Of a DNA stretch of 38,717 nucleotides, positions 1-8,556 are shown piece after piece. The first letter of the stretch is position 1, and the number at the start of each line of letters is the position of its first letter. The notes under the pieces were generated by a model. The model had not been told where the DNA came from. It searched no databases and worked only from the letters and a program-made list of their open reading frames with translations. The stretch comes from Halostagnicola sp. A56 (GTDB taxonomy: Archaea > Halobacteriota > Halobacteria > Halobacteriales > Natrialbaceae). The stretch is taken from assembly GCF_000691505.1 (NCBI RefSeq), contig NZ_JMIP02000011.1, positions 1 through 38,717 of the forward strand, given 5' to 3'. The translations under genes were made by a program, and so were the position numbers.

Positions 1-225
1 ACCACAGTGACCGGTTCTGGTGAATCGCCAGACAGCGTTAGACTGAGTGGTTTCAGTGGCCTATGGCGGAGCCCAATCATACCCATCACGGTTACCTTCA
101 GATACTGACCGAATTGTCCCAGACTACCGTCTGGAGCCGACGGATCTGGTCCGTGGAAGTCAACCTGCCTACTGATTCACCAGAGCCCGACCGGTTCAAC
201 TGGTACGCTGATCAGCGATCAGTAA

Positions 226-236
226 AAATTTATAAC
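226..236 (+). promoter_or_regulatory. TATA box for the secreted protein gene
   Basis: An A/T-only run (aaaatttataa) lies about 30 nt before the ATG at 263 in otherwise GC-rich DNA. That spacing places transcription start almost on the start codon, the leaderless arrangement usual in haloarchaea. No Shine-Dalgarno-like GGAGG is present before the ATG. Confidence 0.55.
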
Positions 237-262
237 GAGCGTACATTTCATGTTACTATCCG

Positions 263-1498
263 ATGACGAAGGCGATACCAGCCCTCCTCGTGGCATTTCT
301 TATCGTCTCCCTTCCGGCGATGGCCGTCTCTGCGTCGGCGCCAACACCCTCTGGAGGGCAGGTCCAAGAGAGCGACAAGCCAGTGGCTGTCCAATCGATC
401 GAACCTGTCACAGTCCAAGAGACGACGAACCGACTTACACTGACGAACCCAACTCGAAACGAAACCATTGCGTACGGGCAAGACCTCGGCACTCGACTCG
501 CTCTCAGTGATGACGACCTCCGGAACGAGTACGAGTGGGAGATTCTCTTCGACGAGAAATTCGAAGCTGTGAGCGATCGGGAACGTGACGAGATCATCAA
601 CACATCTATCGAGAACGTTCGCGACCGAACGGACGAACTCGAGCAACGAGAGCGCGAGGCGGTACGTGCCCACGCCGCGGGAGAGATGTCGACAGAGCGG
701 CTGTTGCAAACGCTCGTTCGGAACTACAACGACGCGAGCGCGCTCGAGCAGCGGGTTGATGAAATACTCGAACGGTCGGACGAAATCATCGGTTACAGTC
801 TCCATTTCGATGTCGAACACGATCTTCGATCCGATCAGGAGCGGTTGGTGGTCCAGCAGGGGACCGTCCGGGCGTTAGCAGCGGCGGCCCAGCAGGGATC
901 CATAGACGAACCCGAAATCGAGGTCCAAACCTCGGATTCGGGATACCGCCTCCAGACGATGGTCGACGATACGTACATCGTCGAGACGACCCGATTCGAC
1001 AATCGGAATATCGACGATGTCAGCAAGTACGAGGACCAGGGAGAGGCCGTCGATCGGTTCGAGGAACTGTACCCGTGGGCAGTCGAAGACGGAACGGAGA
1101 GCTTCAGCAACGACAACGGGGACCCATGGAACCTGTATCGGGTGGAGATCCCACACAGTCAGGGGGTTCTCACCTCGTTCCTCGATAGTAACTTCGGCGA
1201 AGTCTTCCACGAAGTTCAGGAACTGAACGTCGAAAAGCTGCCAGTCTCCGAAACGACGACGGAGACGGCCAACGGCCTCGAGGTGACACAAAACGAGACT
1301 CCTCCAACTGGCCCGGCCAAAGTACTGGTAAACAGAACTGACCAGAACGAACCTATCGAAGGGGCCACCGTCTCTATCGACGGGACCCAAATCGGAGAAA
1401 CCAGTAGTGATGGATCACTCTGGTACCTCCCCCCGAGTAACGAATACGAGATTGAGGTCAAATCGGATACTGGAAATGTCTCGGTGACAATTTCGTAG
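263..1498 (+). CDS. Secreted haloarchaeal protein of unknown function (DUF7094/7096-like)
   Basis: A 411-residue protein with a Sec-type signal peptide: a lysine at residue 3, a hydrophobic core over residues 5-22 and Ala-rich cleavage sites around residues 22-27. The mature part is acidic and largely helical, with a charged Glu/Arg-rich stretch around residues 95-165 that could form a coiled coil. The last 60 residues or so have the look of a small beta-sandwich carrier domain of the PEGA or carboxypeptidase-regulatory type (EGATVSIDGTQIGETSSDG), often found on archaeal surface proteins. The overall layout resembles haloarchaeal proteins grouped as DUF7094/DUF7096, recalled from memory rather than searched. 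No C-terminal membrane anchor or lipobox is visible, so it is probably released or held by partners. The ATG was chosen because it directly precedes the signal peptide and sits 30 nt after a TATA box. Confidence 0.7.
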   Translation: MTKAIPALLVAFLIVSLPAMAVSASAPTPSGGQVQESDKPVAVQSIEPVTVQETTNRLTLTNPTRNETIAYGQDLGTRLALSDDDLRNEYEWEILFDEKFEAVSDRERDEIINTSIENVRDRTDELEQREREAVRAHAAGEMSTERLLQTLVRNYNDASALEQRVDEILERSDEIIGYSLHFDVEHDLRSDQERLVVQQGTVRALAAAAQQGSIDEPEIEVQTSDSGYRLQTMVDDTYIVETTRFDNRNIDDVSKYEDQGEAVDRFEELYPWAVEDGTESFSNDNGDPWNLYRVEIPHSQGVLTSFLDSNFGEVFHEVQELNVEKLPVSETTTETANGLEVTQNETPPTGPAKVLVNRTDQNEPIEGATVSIDGTQIGETSSDGSLWYLPPSNEYEIEVKSDTGNVSVTIS

Positions 1499-1583
1499 CA
1501 CCACGGGAGTTCATCGTTGAATAGATCCGTCCGTACGGAGGCCATGGCCAATTTCTCGTCACTGAACTGAGCACGGTCAGCTG

Positions 1584-1969
1584 TTGACCGAAACGCTTCT
1601 CGAGCATTTGTGGCATCTCGCTCAGTATATCAAACGACTCTCGGTAGGACTTCTCCAACCCGAAGACAGTGAACCGCTCGGGGTCAAGTGGTTCGAGAAT
1701 CGAAGATTCGCCATCACGAAAATCTTCGGTTTCCGTACGACCCCGAGGCACTCGCCTTGCGTATCTGTAGAGCGATACAACAACGTAGTCGACGAAGTCA
1801 CCGAACGGGCGCGTTCGGATTTTCCACTTCAACCTAGCGCAGTTGTTCTACAACATCTGGGTCGTCGTGAACCTGAAACTTCGTGACCGGTACGGGCTCG
1901 CCGAGCGGCGGCCTGTCACCGCGGACGACGTGCTTCACGCGATCCATGACGAAGCTTGGACTACCTGAC
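1584..1969 (+). pseudogene. Degraded transposase C-terminal remnant
   Basis: No single frame is intact. One frame reads ERYNNVVDEVTERAR up to about 1811. A shifted frame then continues FHFNLAQLFYNIWVVVN and VTADDVLHAIHD before a stop at 1969. The second segment has the pattern of the conserved tail of haloarchaeal DDE transposases of the IS4 superfamily (ISH8/ISH3 type), where an 'F-x-F-x-L-x-x-L-L-Y-N-x-W' helix is followed by 'V-T-A-D-x'. At least one frameshift near 1805-1812 is needed to join the pieces. I could not find a start, catalytic residues or terminal inverted repeats, so this is only the end of an element. The exact family is uncertain. Confidence 0.45.
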
Positions 1970-2473
1970 CGGATAGTTACACAGTCTAATGTAGATTCAC
2001 GACGAAAGAAGGGAAACCGCAGGATCCGAGCGGCCCGGGTTTATTTCGATGATTCTCATGCAATTATCGAGCCCAATTCGGAGGGACTGCTAGAATCGTC
2101 GCTGGTACCCTTAGTGACTCAGTCGTTGATCGAACCCAGTCGTGGTCGCTCTTGCGGTGTCGGTCTGTACTGGCAACCGAGAGTGTTGAATCGGCCGCAA
2201 ACAACGGACTTCGACGGGAATCGAAACCTGGGATCGATACGAACCGTCCACAGCAGGCCTCGTCGTTTTTATGACTGGGGGACTTCTCGAGAGATATGGC
2301 ATCCGAGAGTTTCAGCGAGAGCGCCACGTATCGTGAACACAGACGAATCTCAAGCCGAAAAACGGCACTCGGGCTAGTCTCGAGTGTAGCGAGCACCGAT
2401 TCTGATCAGGAGATTTTTTCTCGGTATTGCTATCTTTCGGAACGTTCATGGCCAATGAACCAAAATTTCGTGC
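1970..2473. other. Gap without a convincing gene
   Basis: No ORF here has convincing haloarchaeal coding character. A TATA-like tttttat at 2267-2273 lies about 25 nt before an ATG at 2296, which opens a 67-codon frame running into the start of the acetyltransferase gene. That peptide resembles nothing I recognise and could be a leader or a gene remnant. Confidence 0.4.
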
Positions 2474-2977
2474 ATGAATCATACGCAAACGCCCAGTAAT
2501 TCGGGACGGCAATTCACACTTCGGCAGTATATGCCATCAGACGCTGAACGAGTCTGGGACGTACACAAACAAACGATACAAGCCTCACCCCTAGAGTTCG
2601 TTTCAGACCCGACGTTCGATAGCGACTTGCGGAACGTAGGGAACTTCTACCTCGAGACGGGTGGGCAGTTCCTCGTCGGTTGTCTCGACGGAGAGACGAT
2701 CGCGACCGGTGGCGTAAAACCCCTCGACGAGCAGACTGTCGAACTCCAGCGGTTGCGTGTGCTTCCCGAGTACCAACAGAACGGCTACGGAACGGAACTG
2801 CTTGACCGACTCGAGACGTTCGCAGAGAAACAATCCTTCGAGCGCATCCGACTACACACCGACGACGTACTGGTCGTCGCACAGCGAATCTACGAACGCC
2901 GCGGATACGAACGGACCCATCGGGAGCCCCACCCGACGATCGATGGCGAGGTCATTTTTTACGAGAAGGAAATCTAA
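2474..2977 (+). CDS. GNAT-family N-acetyltransferase
   Basis: A 167-residue cytosolic protein of standard GNAT length. It would transfer an acetyl group from acetyl-CoA to an amine; the substrate cannot be told from sequence. The core is clear: beta4 with LQRLRVLPEY at residues 91-100, the acetyl-CoA pyrophosphate loop QQNGYG at 101-106 (the R/Q-x-x-G-x-G/A motif), helix alpha3 (TELLDRLETFA), and the late motif B region with IYERRGYERTHRE near residues 140-155. The ATG at 2474 gives a short N-terminal extension before the first beta strand (FTLRQY). The gene stands alone; the upstream small ORF overlaps its start and is not convincing. Nothing indicates specialised regulation. Confidence 0.88.
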   Translation: MNHTQTPSNSGRQFTLRQYMPSDAERVWDVHKQTIQASPLEFVSDPTFDSDLRNVGNFYLETGGQFLVGCLDGETIATGGVKPLDEQTVELQRLRVLPEYQQNGYGTELLDRLETFAEKQSFERIRLHTDDVLVVAQRIYERRGYERTHREPHPTIDGEVIFYEKEI

Positions 2978-3507
2978 GTGGCGCTTTGAACGCGCGGACT
3001 CCGCTATGATGTGACTGGTCGACTCGAGGGCGTGGGCCCGAAAATCCCCAGACACTGACAATCGAAGGCGGCTATCGTTGGTCTGGTAAATTCGACAGCA
3101 GCAGAGACTCCGATCCAGTCAGTGTCATAGACGCCGATGAATCGACGTACTGCATCGGGTTCTAGTGTCTTGCAGTCTTCCTGGGACTGCCCAACCGACT
3201 CGTCACTAACGGATTCCTCAAAGTTCTAGTTACAATCGTTCCAGACGGGCACCCCACAGCAACGTGATTTCTCACGGTAAGTCACCGACGTCTAGTGATT
3301 CACCAGAGCCAGTGCACAGTAAAATATCTCTACAGGCGGAGCAGGCCGGTTTCGTGAGTACATCCGGAAATCCTCGGTTCTCAGGTCACAAGGGATCGTG
3401 TCTCTCGAACCACTTGCTCTCTGGGTGATTCACAATCGTTGGGTGGTTGGTCCGATTACAAACCGGGCTTTTGCCACCGCACAAAAACGCCTGTCAACTG
3501 CTCCGCT
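2978..3507. other. Gap; possible gene remnant on the minus strand
   Basis: No complete gene is visible. On the minus strand a stop-to-stop frame of about 73 codons (roughly 3004-3227) has a haloarchaea-like composition (for example DAVRRFIGVYDTDW), but it has no start codon or recognisable domain and may be debris of an older gene. The rest, up to the TFB leader, shows no structure I can name. Confidence 0.3.
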
Positions 3508-3579
3508 GCGTGTTTATTGGCCCCTTTCGGGTGAGGGGCGTTCTGAGAAGCGCGATCCACGACGTCCCTCGAGGAACTC
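3508..3579 (+). promoter_or_regulatory. Leader element shared with the ArdC-like gene
   Basis: Before the TFB gene lie TGTTTATTGG (TATA-like), a GC-rich stem-loop CCCC-TTTCGGGTGA-GGGG, then GCGTTC and CGTCCCTCG close to the ATG. The same words in the same order precede the ArdC-like gene at 7555-7617. The hairpin would lie at or just after the predicted transcription start, in the 5' untranslated region. Confidence 0.55.
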
Positions 3580-4518
3580 ATGGCAACGAGAGATATCTAC
3601 ACGACGACGGTTGACGAAGAAGTCCAAGATGAAACGAAGTCGAACCACTGTCCCGAATGTGATGGGCGGGTTACCACCAATACGGTCGAAACTATCTGTA
3701 AGAAGTGTGGCCTCATTGTCGACGAGCAGCAACTCGATCGTGGACCGGAATGGCGAGCGTGTGACCGAGACGAACGAAAGCGAACAGGCGCTACACTGAC
3801 GGCCGCCCGCCACGATCGGGGGCTCTCCACCGAGATTGGGCGTGGAACCGATGCAAACGGGAATACGCTTGCTGGACGGAAGCGACGACAGTTGGGGCGG
3901 TTGCGACGGGAGCACTCTCGAGGGCGGTTTCGGTCGAAAGCAGAGCGCAACCTCGCACAGGGGCTCGGTGAAGTCCGTCGGATTGCAGGCGTGCTCGAGT
4001 TATCTGAATCGATTCGTGACCAGGCGTGTCAGCTCTTCCGTAGTGCCCAGAACGAGGACCTTCTTCCGGGTCGATCGATCGAAGCGATGGCCGCAGCCAG
4101 TGTCTACGGTGCCTGTCGGTGTAACGACCTTTCGCGTACGCTCGAGAACGTTACCGAACTGGCACGCGTTGAGCACTCTCGAGTGAGAAACGCGTACAAG
4201 ACGATGAACGCAGAACTCGGGCTACCAGCTAAGCCTGTCGTTCCCAGTGAGTTCGTCCCTCGGCTTGCCTCGGAGCTCGAGGTTCCGGTTCAGATCCGGC
4301 ACCGAGCCAGAGAGTTAGCTGAACGGGCGGACTCAGCAGGTATTGAAGTGCTGGTTGCTCAAAGCCGGGCCACTCACGTTCGAATCGGGTCTCGTCAACG
4401 GTCACGACGATTGTTTCGGGATCCGTCGATGCTGGAAACGTCGCATCCTCGTCAGACTCGTTACTGTCTGAAAGTACATATTCTTTCTCGAAAAGGACAT
4501 TCTCATCCTTGTTTGTAA
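3580..4518 (+). pseudogene. Transcription initiation factor TFB, 3'-truncated
   Basis: TFB is the archaeal TFIIB homologue that bridges TBP at the promoter and RNA polymerase. The first 255 residues follow the family: zinc ribbon with Cys24, Cys27, Cys40 and Cys43, a B-reader-like stretch (RGLSTEIGRGTDANGN), then the first cyclin fold and the start of the second up to RARELAERADSAGI. At about 4345 homology ends abruptly. A TFB would continue with roughly 50-60 more residues of the second cyclin repeat; here the frame instead runs into the antisense of the neighbouring lipoprotein gene and ends as a basic, nonsensical tail. The DNA-binding second cyclin fold is therefore incomplete and the product is unlikely to work normally. 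Haloarchaea carry many TFB paralogues, so loss of one is tolerable. The leader upstream is shared with the ArdC-like gene. Confidence 0.8.
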
Positions 4519-4693
4519 TCGTGACTGTAACATCATGAGTCTCATTACGGTCACCGAGATACATCTTCACCCAATGGGGATTGGATTTTTCCTTGCTTGA
4601 ATTTGAGGAGCCGCTTAGGGCAGTACAACCGCTGATGGCTGGAAGTACCGCACATGTCCCAGCAAGGAGTGTACGTCGACTAACAGAGGGCAT
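4229..4693 (-). pseudogene. Small Tat lipoprotein, C-terminally truncated
   Basis: The N-terminus SRRTLLAGTCAVLPAISGC is a textbook haloarchaeal Tat signal with a lipobox, so the protein would be exported folded and anchored by a lipid on the cysteine. A GTG at 4694-4696 also precedes the ATG at 4691-4693; I prefer the ATG. The mature domain up to FEREWPGFEQP looks like a small beta-sandwich (DVTVTITNKDENVLFEKEY). From about 4345 the frame runs into the antisense of the TFB gene and ends in a low-complexity tail with no family resemblance, so the native C-terminus is lost. This gene and the TFB gene were cut by the same event. Function unknown. Confidence 0.65.
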
Positions 4694-4696
4694 CAC

Positions 4697-5408
4697 TTTC
4701 GAAATTTCGACTTCATTCCCACTTCATGCTTACTATTGTCACTATATAGATATTCGTAGAACTAGTGAATATTAATATCTTCCTGCACCTTCAGACGGAA
4801 GAATCCCGAGCAGTGGACGTTTCACGTTTTCAACAGTACTCCGCCACTTCGAAGGAACCCGTTTGACTTAGTCGTCGTGGTCGGTAGCTAACCAGCGGTC
4901 CCAAACCGCCCGTACTCCTCAGCGTTATTGACTCCTATCTGTTGTTTTTGCCAGCAAGGATTGCTGTCGCTTCAATGGACGCGGCGGTATCGTAGGCTTG
5001 CTCGACCAATGGGCACGAGACGAACCGTCGGTGATCTGCGTTTACCACGTCGGCGGTTCGGATACTGTCTCATTGTATTGGGGTAGACCGCCTCCGAAGG
5101 ACGTCTAGAATCCATCCCGACCTAACCTTACACTATCTTCGTGGTATCGCCTCTTGGATGTATTGACTGGGAAGCTAAAACTGGAGACGGAACGTGGTTA
5201 GTTGCTGAGTTGTCGGATTCATCCCACGACTAAAGCCGCAGGTACTCGCCTGAATTCCTATAACTTCTCGGGGCGTGCGATCCGCGCGTATCCGGCGGTC
5301 GGTGTATCTTCGGAACGTCTATCCACTCTGTTTAGGTTTTGTCCGGCTAGTCGGCCCTGCATTATAGCGTTAATATGTTATTGTTACCCAACATAGACAC
5401 ATTATAAT
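4697..5408. other. Long gap, A/T-rich at its right end
   Basis: No recognisable gene. A minus-strand frame from GTG 5048 to a stop at 4935 (37 codons, containing RRFVSCPLVEQAYDTA) has plausible amino-acid composition but no family I know, and could be an exon-like remnant of a larger gene. From about 5330 the sequence becomes clearly A/T-rich toward the promoter of the next gene. Confidence 0.3.
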
Positions 5409-5422
5409 GATTTAATATTAGC
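5409..5422 (+). promoter_or_regulatory. TATA box for the Tat-exported protein gene
   Basis: tgatttaatattag lies 25-35 nt before the ATG at 5445 inside an A/T-rich stretch. It is the best TATA candidate and predicts a leaderless or nearly leaderless transcript. Confidence 0.5.
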
Positions 5423-5444
5423 TCTTCAAAAATCAATAGGCAGT

Positions 5445-6287
5445 ATGGTAAGAAAACCCGATTCCGAACACGAGCACGGACGCATAGTGAACCGACGAAC
5501 CACTCTCAAGTCACTCGGTGTTGCGAGTGCAGCTCTCAGTGGAACCAGCATCCTCGGTTCAGTTTCGGCAACGAGTTCCAATGAGAAGTTCATCGAGATT
5601 CAACGGACCGCCAACAAGATTCGTGAAAAACGAGGGCGTCAGGCAATGTTGAAGTTTCTCGAAAATCAGGGCATTGAGTACGCCACCGTTCAGAACCCGA
5701 TGGTGGTTGAACGTGATGATCAAATTTCCACGAACGATTTCGATAACGTCGATGGCTCGCCCACCGATTGTGACATCTGCTTGGATTTTACGCTGTACAC
5801 CAATACCTACAACACGATTTATACTATCGACATGGAGTGGACGTATGACCTCGAAGCTGGTGACTACGGGCAAAGTCCCAACGATGGAGCTGCATTGTAC
5901 TACACCGATAATGGGTGGGACTACTACTCGCGTTCACTGAACGAAAGTACGTACACCAGCCAATACGTCTCGACGGAAGACGACAACAACAACGACGGCG
6001 TCGCCTACTCCGTAGATGATGTTGCGGCAAGTGACGGCGACAATCTCTACTGCGGATTGAATATCGAACCGATCGGCGACTACAGTTACGAGGAGCGCGA
6101 GGTCTTCGGTCAGTACATGCATACGTGGACGGACGTGGAAGTCAGTTCGTCGTTTGGCGTCTCGTTCCCCGCCGGTATCTCTGTAAGCTATTCGGTCGAT
6201 ACTAGCGTCGGTGAGGAGACAACGGGTACCGAAGGGGACGGTGACACAATGATGACCCTTGACCAGTCCCAAGCGACTCTCGACTGA
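5445..6287 (+). CDS. Tat-exported protein of unknown function
   Basis: A 280-residue protein with a twin-arginine leader (NRRTTLKSLGVASAALSG, residues 17-34) and an Ala-x-Ser cleavage region near residue 42, but no lipobox, so it should be secreted or cell-wall associated. The mature protein is very acidic, with runs of Asp, Asn and Gly (EDDNNNDG) and many Tyr residues, typical of beta-rich haloarchaeal surface proteins. Three cysteines (CDIC and one further at YCGLN) could pair or bind a metal. The C-terminal 50 residues form an alternating beta pattern (SSSFGVSFPAGISVSYSVD) and a short acidic tail. I do not recognise the family. A halocin precursor was considered because of the Tat leader and acidic pro-region, but the cysteine-rich C-terminal toxin domain is absent. 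Confidence 0.75.
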   Translation: MVRKPDSEHEHGRIVNRRTTLKSLGVASAALSGTSILGSVSATSSNEKFIEIQRTANKIREKRGRQAMLKFLENQGIEYATVQNPMVVERDDQISTNDFDNVDGSPTDCDICLDFTLYTNTYNTIYTIDMEWTYDLEAGDYGQSPNDGAALYYTDNGWDYYSRSLNESTYTSQYVSTEDDNNNDGVAYSVDDVAASDGDNLYCGLNIEPIGDYSYEEREVFGQYMHTWTDVEVSSSFGVSFPAGISVSYSVDTSVGEETTGTEGDGDTMMTLDQSQATLD

Positions 6288-6520
6288 TAGAGCGCACTCT
6301 CATCACTGTCTAGATAAGGGCTTGAGAAACAAGCAGGTGGTGACGGGAAGGTCCATGCGACTCGTCAACCTGTTTAAAGAGACGTTAGAAGTGCTCTGTT
6401 GAATAGATGCCGAGTCATGGTTACAACGGTTCACACAGCGACTTTATGTTGATGAGAGTGGACATCAGGACGATTTTACGGAACTGTCGAAGCAGCATAG
6501 TTTCCATAACCTATGAGAAT

Positions 6521-6976
6521 ATGTTATGGGGCTGCGGAACCTGCGGAAATAGTGGTGTGTCCTCCGGAACCTCCGGAAACGGTGGTGTCCCCCAAGTAGC
6601 AGAATTGAGTCTAGTGGGTGCAAATAGCGAAGAAGAAGTCGGAGAATCACTTTCCATTGTCTCCGAGACTCTGCGAGAACTCGGTATCGAAGTCACTGAG
6701 ACACCTCCCATCGAAATTCAAAACATCGTCGCAAGCGTCGACTTCGGCACCCAATTTAATCTCAACGCGATCGCCATCGGACTTGGTCTCGAAGACGTCG
6801 AGTATGAACCAGAGCAGTTTCCCGGATTAGTGTACCGTCTTGAGGATCCATCGGCGGTCGCACTCCTGTTTGGCAGTGGAAGAGCTGTTATCACTGGTGC
6901 GAAGACCACCGATGCAGTAGCCCACACAACGAACGCTGTTGAAACAAGACTCACGGACCTCGGTTTGTTCCAGTAA
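6521..6976 (+). pseudogene. TATA-binding protein with its first repeat mostly missing
   Basis: From about residue 34 the sequence is unmistakable TBP: the end of repeat 1 (GANSEEEV, LRELGIEV, PPIEIQNIVAS) followed by an entire repeat 2 (NLNAIAIGLGLEDVEYEP, EQFPGLVYRL, ALLFGSGRAVITGAKTTD). A normal archaeal TBP of about 185 residues has two such repeats forming a saddle; here most of repeat 1 is replaced by an unrelated Cys/Gly/Ser-rich start (GCGTCGNSGVSSGTSGNGG). The breakpoint is around 6610. A half-saddle cannot bind DNA as a monomer in the usual way, so I treat it as a broken or chimeric gene. ATG 6521 is the most likely start if it is translated; an in-frame ATG at 6407 adds 38 implausible residues. 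A stop-interrupted frame at 6355-6520 (FKETLEVLC, then DAESWLQRF) may be another remnant. Confidence 0.75.
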
Positions 6977-7222
6977 CTACGACCCGCCATTCACTTGCTC
7001 TCGAGGGCACCGTCTACTCGTATGGCCTGAGGCACTTCTCGCTTCACTACTCGCATCTACGGGTGGGGCTTGTTTGTGGACTCCCAGTCTGCTGATCCGG
7101 ATGGGATCGGATAGGTGCGTCCCGTTCTTGGTTGACGTTCCAGCTGCAGGGTGAGTTGACTATTACCACCTTCGAGGTACATTTGCCTTCAGGTACAGTT
7201 AGACAGTGAGCATGTGTACTAC

Positions 7223-7384
7223 TCAGTTATCGTTCAGTTCAACAAACGAGCCGTTCCCACAGCAGCAAACTGATCTATTTCCTGCTCGCGTTAGCTTTCC
7301 ACCAGGAAGCCGGAGCGCAGGATAGATCGCCCCACACTGTGCGCATCGTATGGCAACCTCCTCTGTGCGACTCTGCTCAGTCAT
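7223..7384 (-). CDS. Small zinc-finger protein (53 residues)
   Basis: The 53-residue product has a CAQCG knuckle at residues 14-18 and a second cysteine cluster CCCGNG near residue 41, separated by about 23 residues, which is the spacing of a single treble-clef or zinc-ribbon finger. Haloarchaeal genomes encode many such one-domain micro-proteins, usually of unknown role and suspected to be regulators. Only the ATG at 7384 gives a compact protein; the longer open frame upstream is not protein-like. It is divergent from the ArdC-like gene. Confidence 0.6.
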   Translation of the reverse strand: MTEQSRTEEVAIRCAQCGAIYPALRLPGGKLTRAGNRSVCCCGNGSFVELNDN

Positions 7385-7554
7385 CGTAGATGGAATGAGC
7401 AACATCAAATAGGTGTATAGAAGTACTGGTGATCCATGATTTCTGATTTGGTGAACCCTCTCGAGAGCAAGCATTGGGGAATTCCCCTCGACAGCCTGTA
7501 GAGAGGACAAGGACTGAATCTCGACAGTCAACAGTCCGATTTGGTCCGAACTGA

Positions 7555-7617
7555 GATGTTTGTCACCCCTGAGGGGTGAGGGGCGTTCGTCAAATTGCGC
7601 GTCCCTCGTCGAGAACA
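7555..7617 (+). promoter_or_regulatory. Leader element shared with the TFB gene
   Basis: ATGTTTGTCA is followed by a hairpin-capable CCCCTGAGGGGTGAGGGGCG, then GTTC, GCGCG and CGTCCCTCG up to the ATG at 7618. The TFB gene at 3508-3579 carries the same ordered words. The GAGGGG repeats can pair with the upstream CCCC in two alternative ways. Confidence 0.55.
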
Positions 7618-8556
7618 ATGACTTCGAGCAACAGCTCAGTGGTATCCTTCGATGAGTCGGATACCAGACGGGACGAGATGCATAGCACGATGGAAGCCTG
7701 GGCCGAAGACCTTGTCGAGGAAATCGACGAGGCGATCTCGAGCGATCGGTTCCAGGAGTGGCTCGACGTCCAGAGCCAGTTCCACGACTACTCCTATCGC
7801 AACACACTCCTGATCACCCGCCAGTGTCCTGAGGCGACTCGAGTAGCGGGCTATCGAACATGGCAGACGGAGTTCGACCGGCACGTGAAAGAGGGCGAAA
7901 CGGCGATCTGGATCTGGGCACCGATCATCGCCAAGCAATGTCCCGAGTGTGAGAACTCGCCGTCGTACCACGAGCGAAGTGAGTGTGACTACGACGAGAC
8001 GCCATCCGAAACGTGGTCGAAAGGCCTGGTCGGCTTTCGGCCCGCACCAGTATTCGACATTTCCCAAACCGAAGGAGAACCACTCCCCAAACTCGAGACC
8101 GACGCAACTGGGGATGCCGACGAACTGGTGCCAGCGCTGCTCGAGGGATCGAAAGCGCTTGATGTCGATGTCGAGGTGATTTCCAAACCAGCGTGGACGC
8201 ACGGCGACGCTGAGGGTATCTGTCAGTATCGATCTTCTGCAGAACAGCCACTCGTCGAAGTACAGGATCGCGAAAATAGCGCAGCTCTCGCTGTCACACT
8301 CGTTCACGAGTACGCTCACGCACTCTTACACGGTGGCGTCGACGACGAGACCGAACGGTCGAAACGCGAACTCGAGGCCGAAGCTGTTGGCTACATCGTC
8401 GGGCGGTACTTCGGACTCGATACGAGTGGTTCAGCGTTCTACCTCGCTGCGTGGGAAGGCGACAAGCCAGAAGCGATTCTCGACCGTCTTGAGCGGATTA
8501 GTTCGACAGCGGGGGAAATCATCGACGCCGTCGACGAGGTGGGTACAGATGAGTGA
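7618..8556 (+). CDS. ArdC-like antirestriction protein with HEYAH metalloprotease motif
   Basis: A 312-residue protein matching the two-domain ArdC layout. Residues 25-150 form the N-terminal ssDNA-binding-like domain (SQFHDYSYRNTLLI, then GYRTWQTEFDRHVKEGE and AIWIWAPI). The C-terminal half is a zincin-type domain with HEYAH at residues 230-234 and a downstream glutamate helix (ELEAEAVGYIVG), the expected zinc ligands. Cysteines at residues 108, 111 and 123 may form an additional zinc site. In plasmids of bacteria ArdC protects incoming DNA against restriction; haloarchaeal relatives sit on plasmids and integrated elements, so its presence suggests this region was once mobile. The start was chosen at 7618 because the shared leader ends there. 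It overlaps the next frame by the ATGAGTGA arrangement, indicating translational coupling. Confidence 0.8.
   Translation: MTSSNSSVVSFDESDTRRDEMHSTMEAWAEDLVEEIDEAISSDRFQEWLDVQSQFHDYSYRNTLLITRQCPEATRVAGYRTWQTEFDRHVKEGETAIWIWAPIIAKQCPECENSPSYHERSECDYDETPSETWSKGLVGFRPAPVFDISQTEGEPLPKLETDATGDADELVPALLEGSKALDVDVEVISKPAWTHGDAEGICQYRSSAEQPLVEVQDRENSAALAVTLVHEYAHALLHGGVDDETERSKRELEAEAVGYIVGRYFGLDTSGSAFYLAAWEGDKPEAILDRLERISSTAGEIIDAVDEVGTDE

Noticed and set aside
63..266. A 67-codon plus-strand frame before the first gene
   Set aside because: It overlaps the start codon and the promoter of the secreted protein gene, and its composition (Trp, His, Asn-rich) is unlike its neighbours.
1458..1832. A 124-codon minus-strand frame containing GLEKSYRESFDIL, similar to a transposase Y-R-E motif
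   Set aside because: The recognisable transposase tail is on the plus strand in the same place; the minus frame has no further resemblance and begins in antisense of it.
5445..6287. Halocin precursor interpretation of the Tat-exported protein
   Set aside because: It has a Tat leader and acidic body but no cysteine-rich C-terminal peptide domain and no immunity or export partner nearby.
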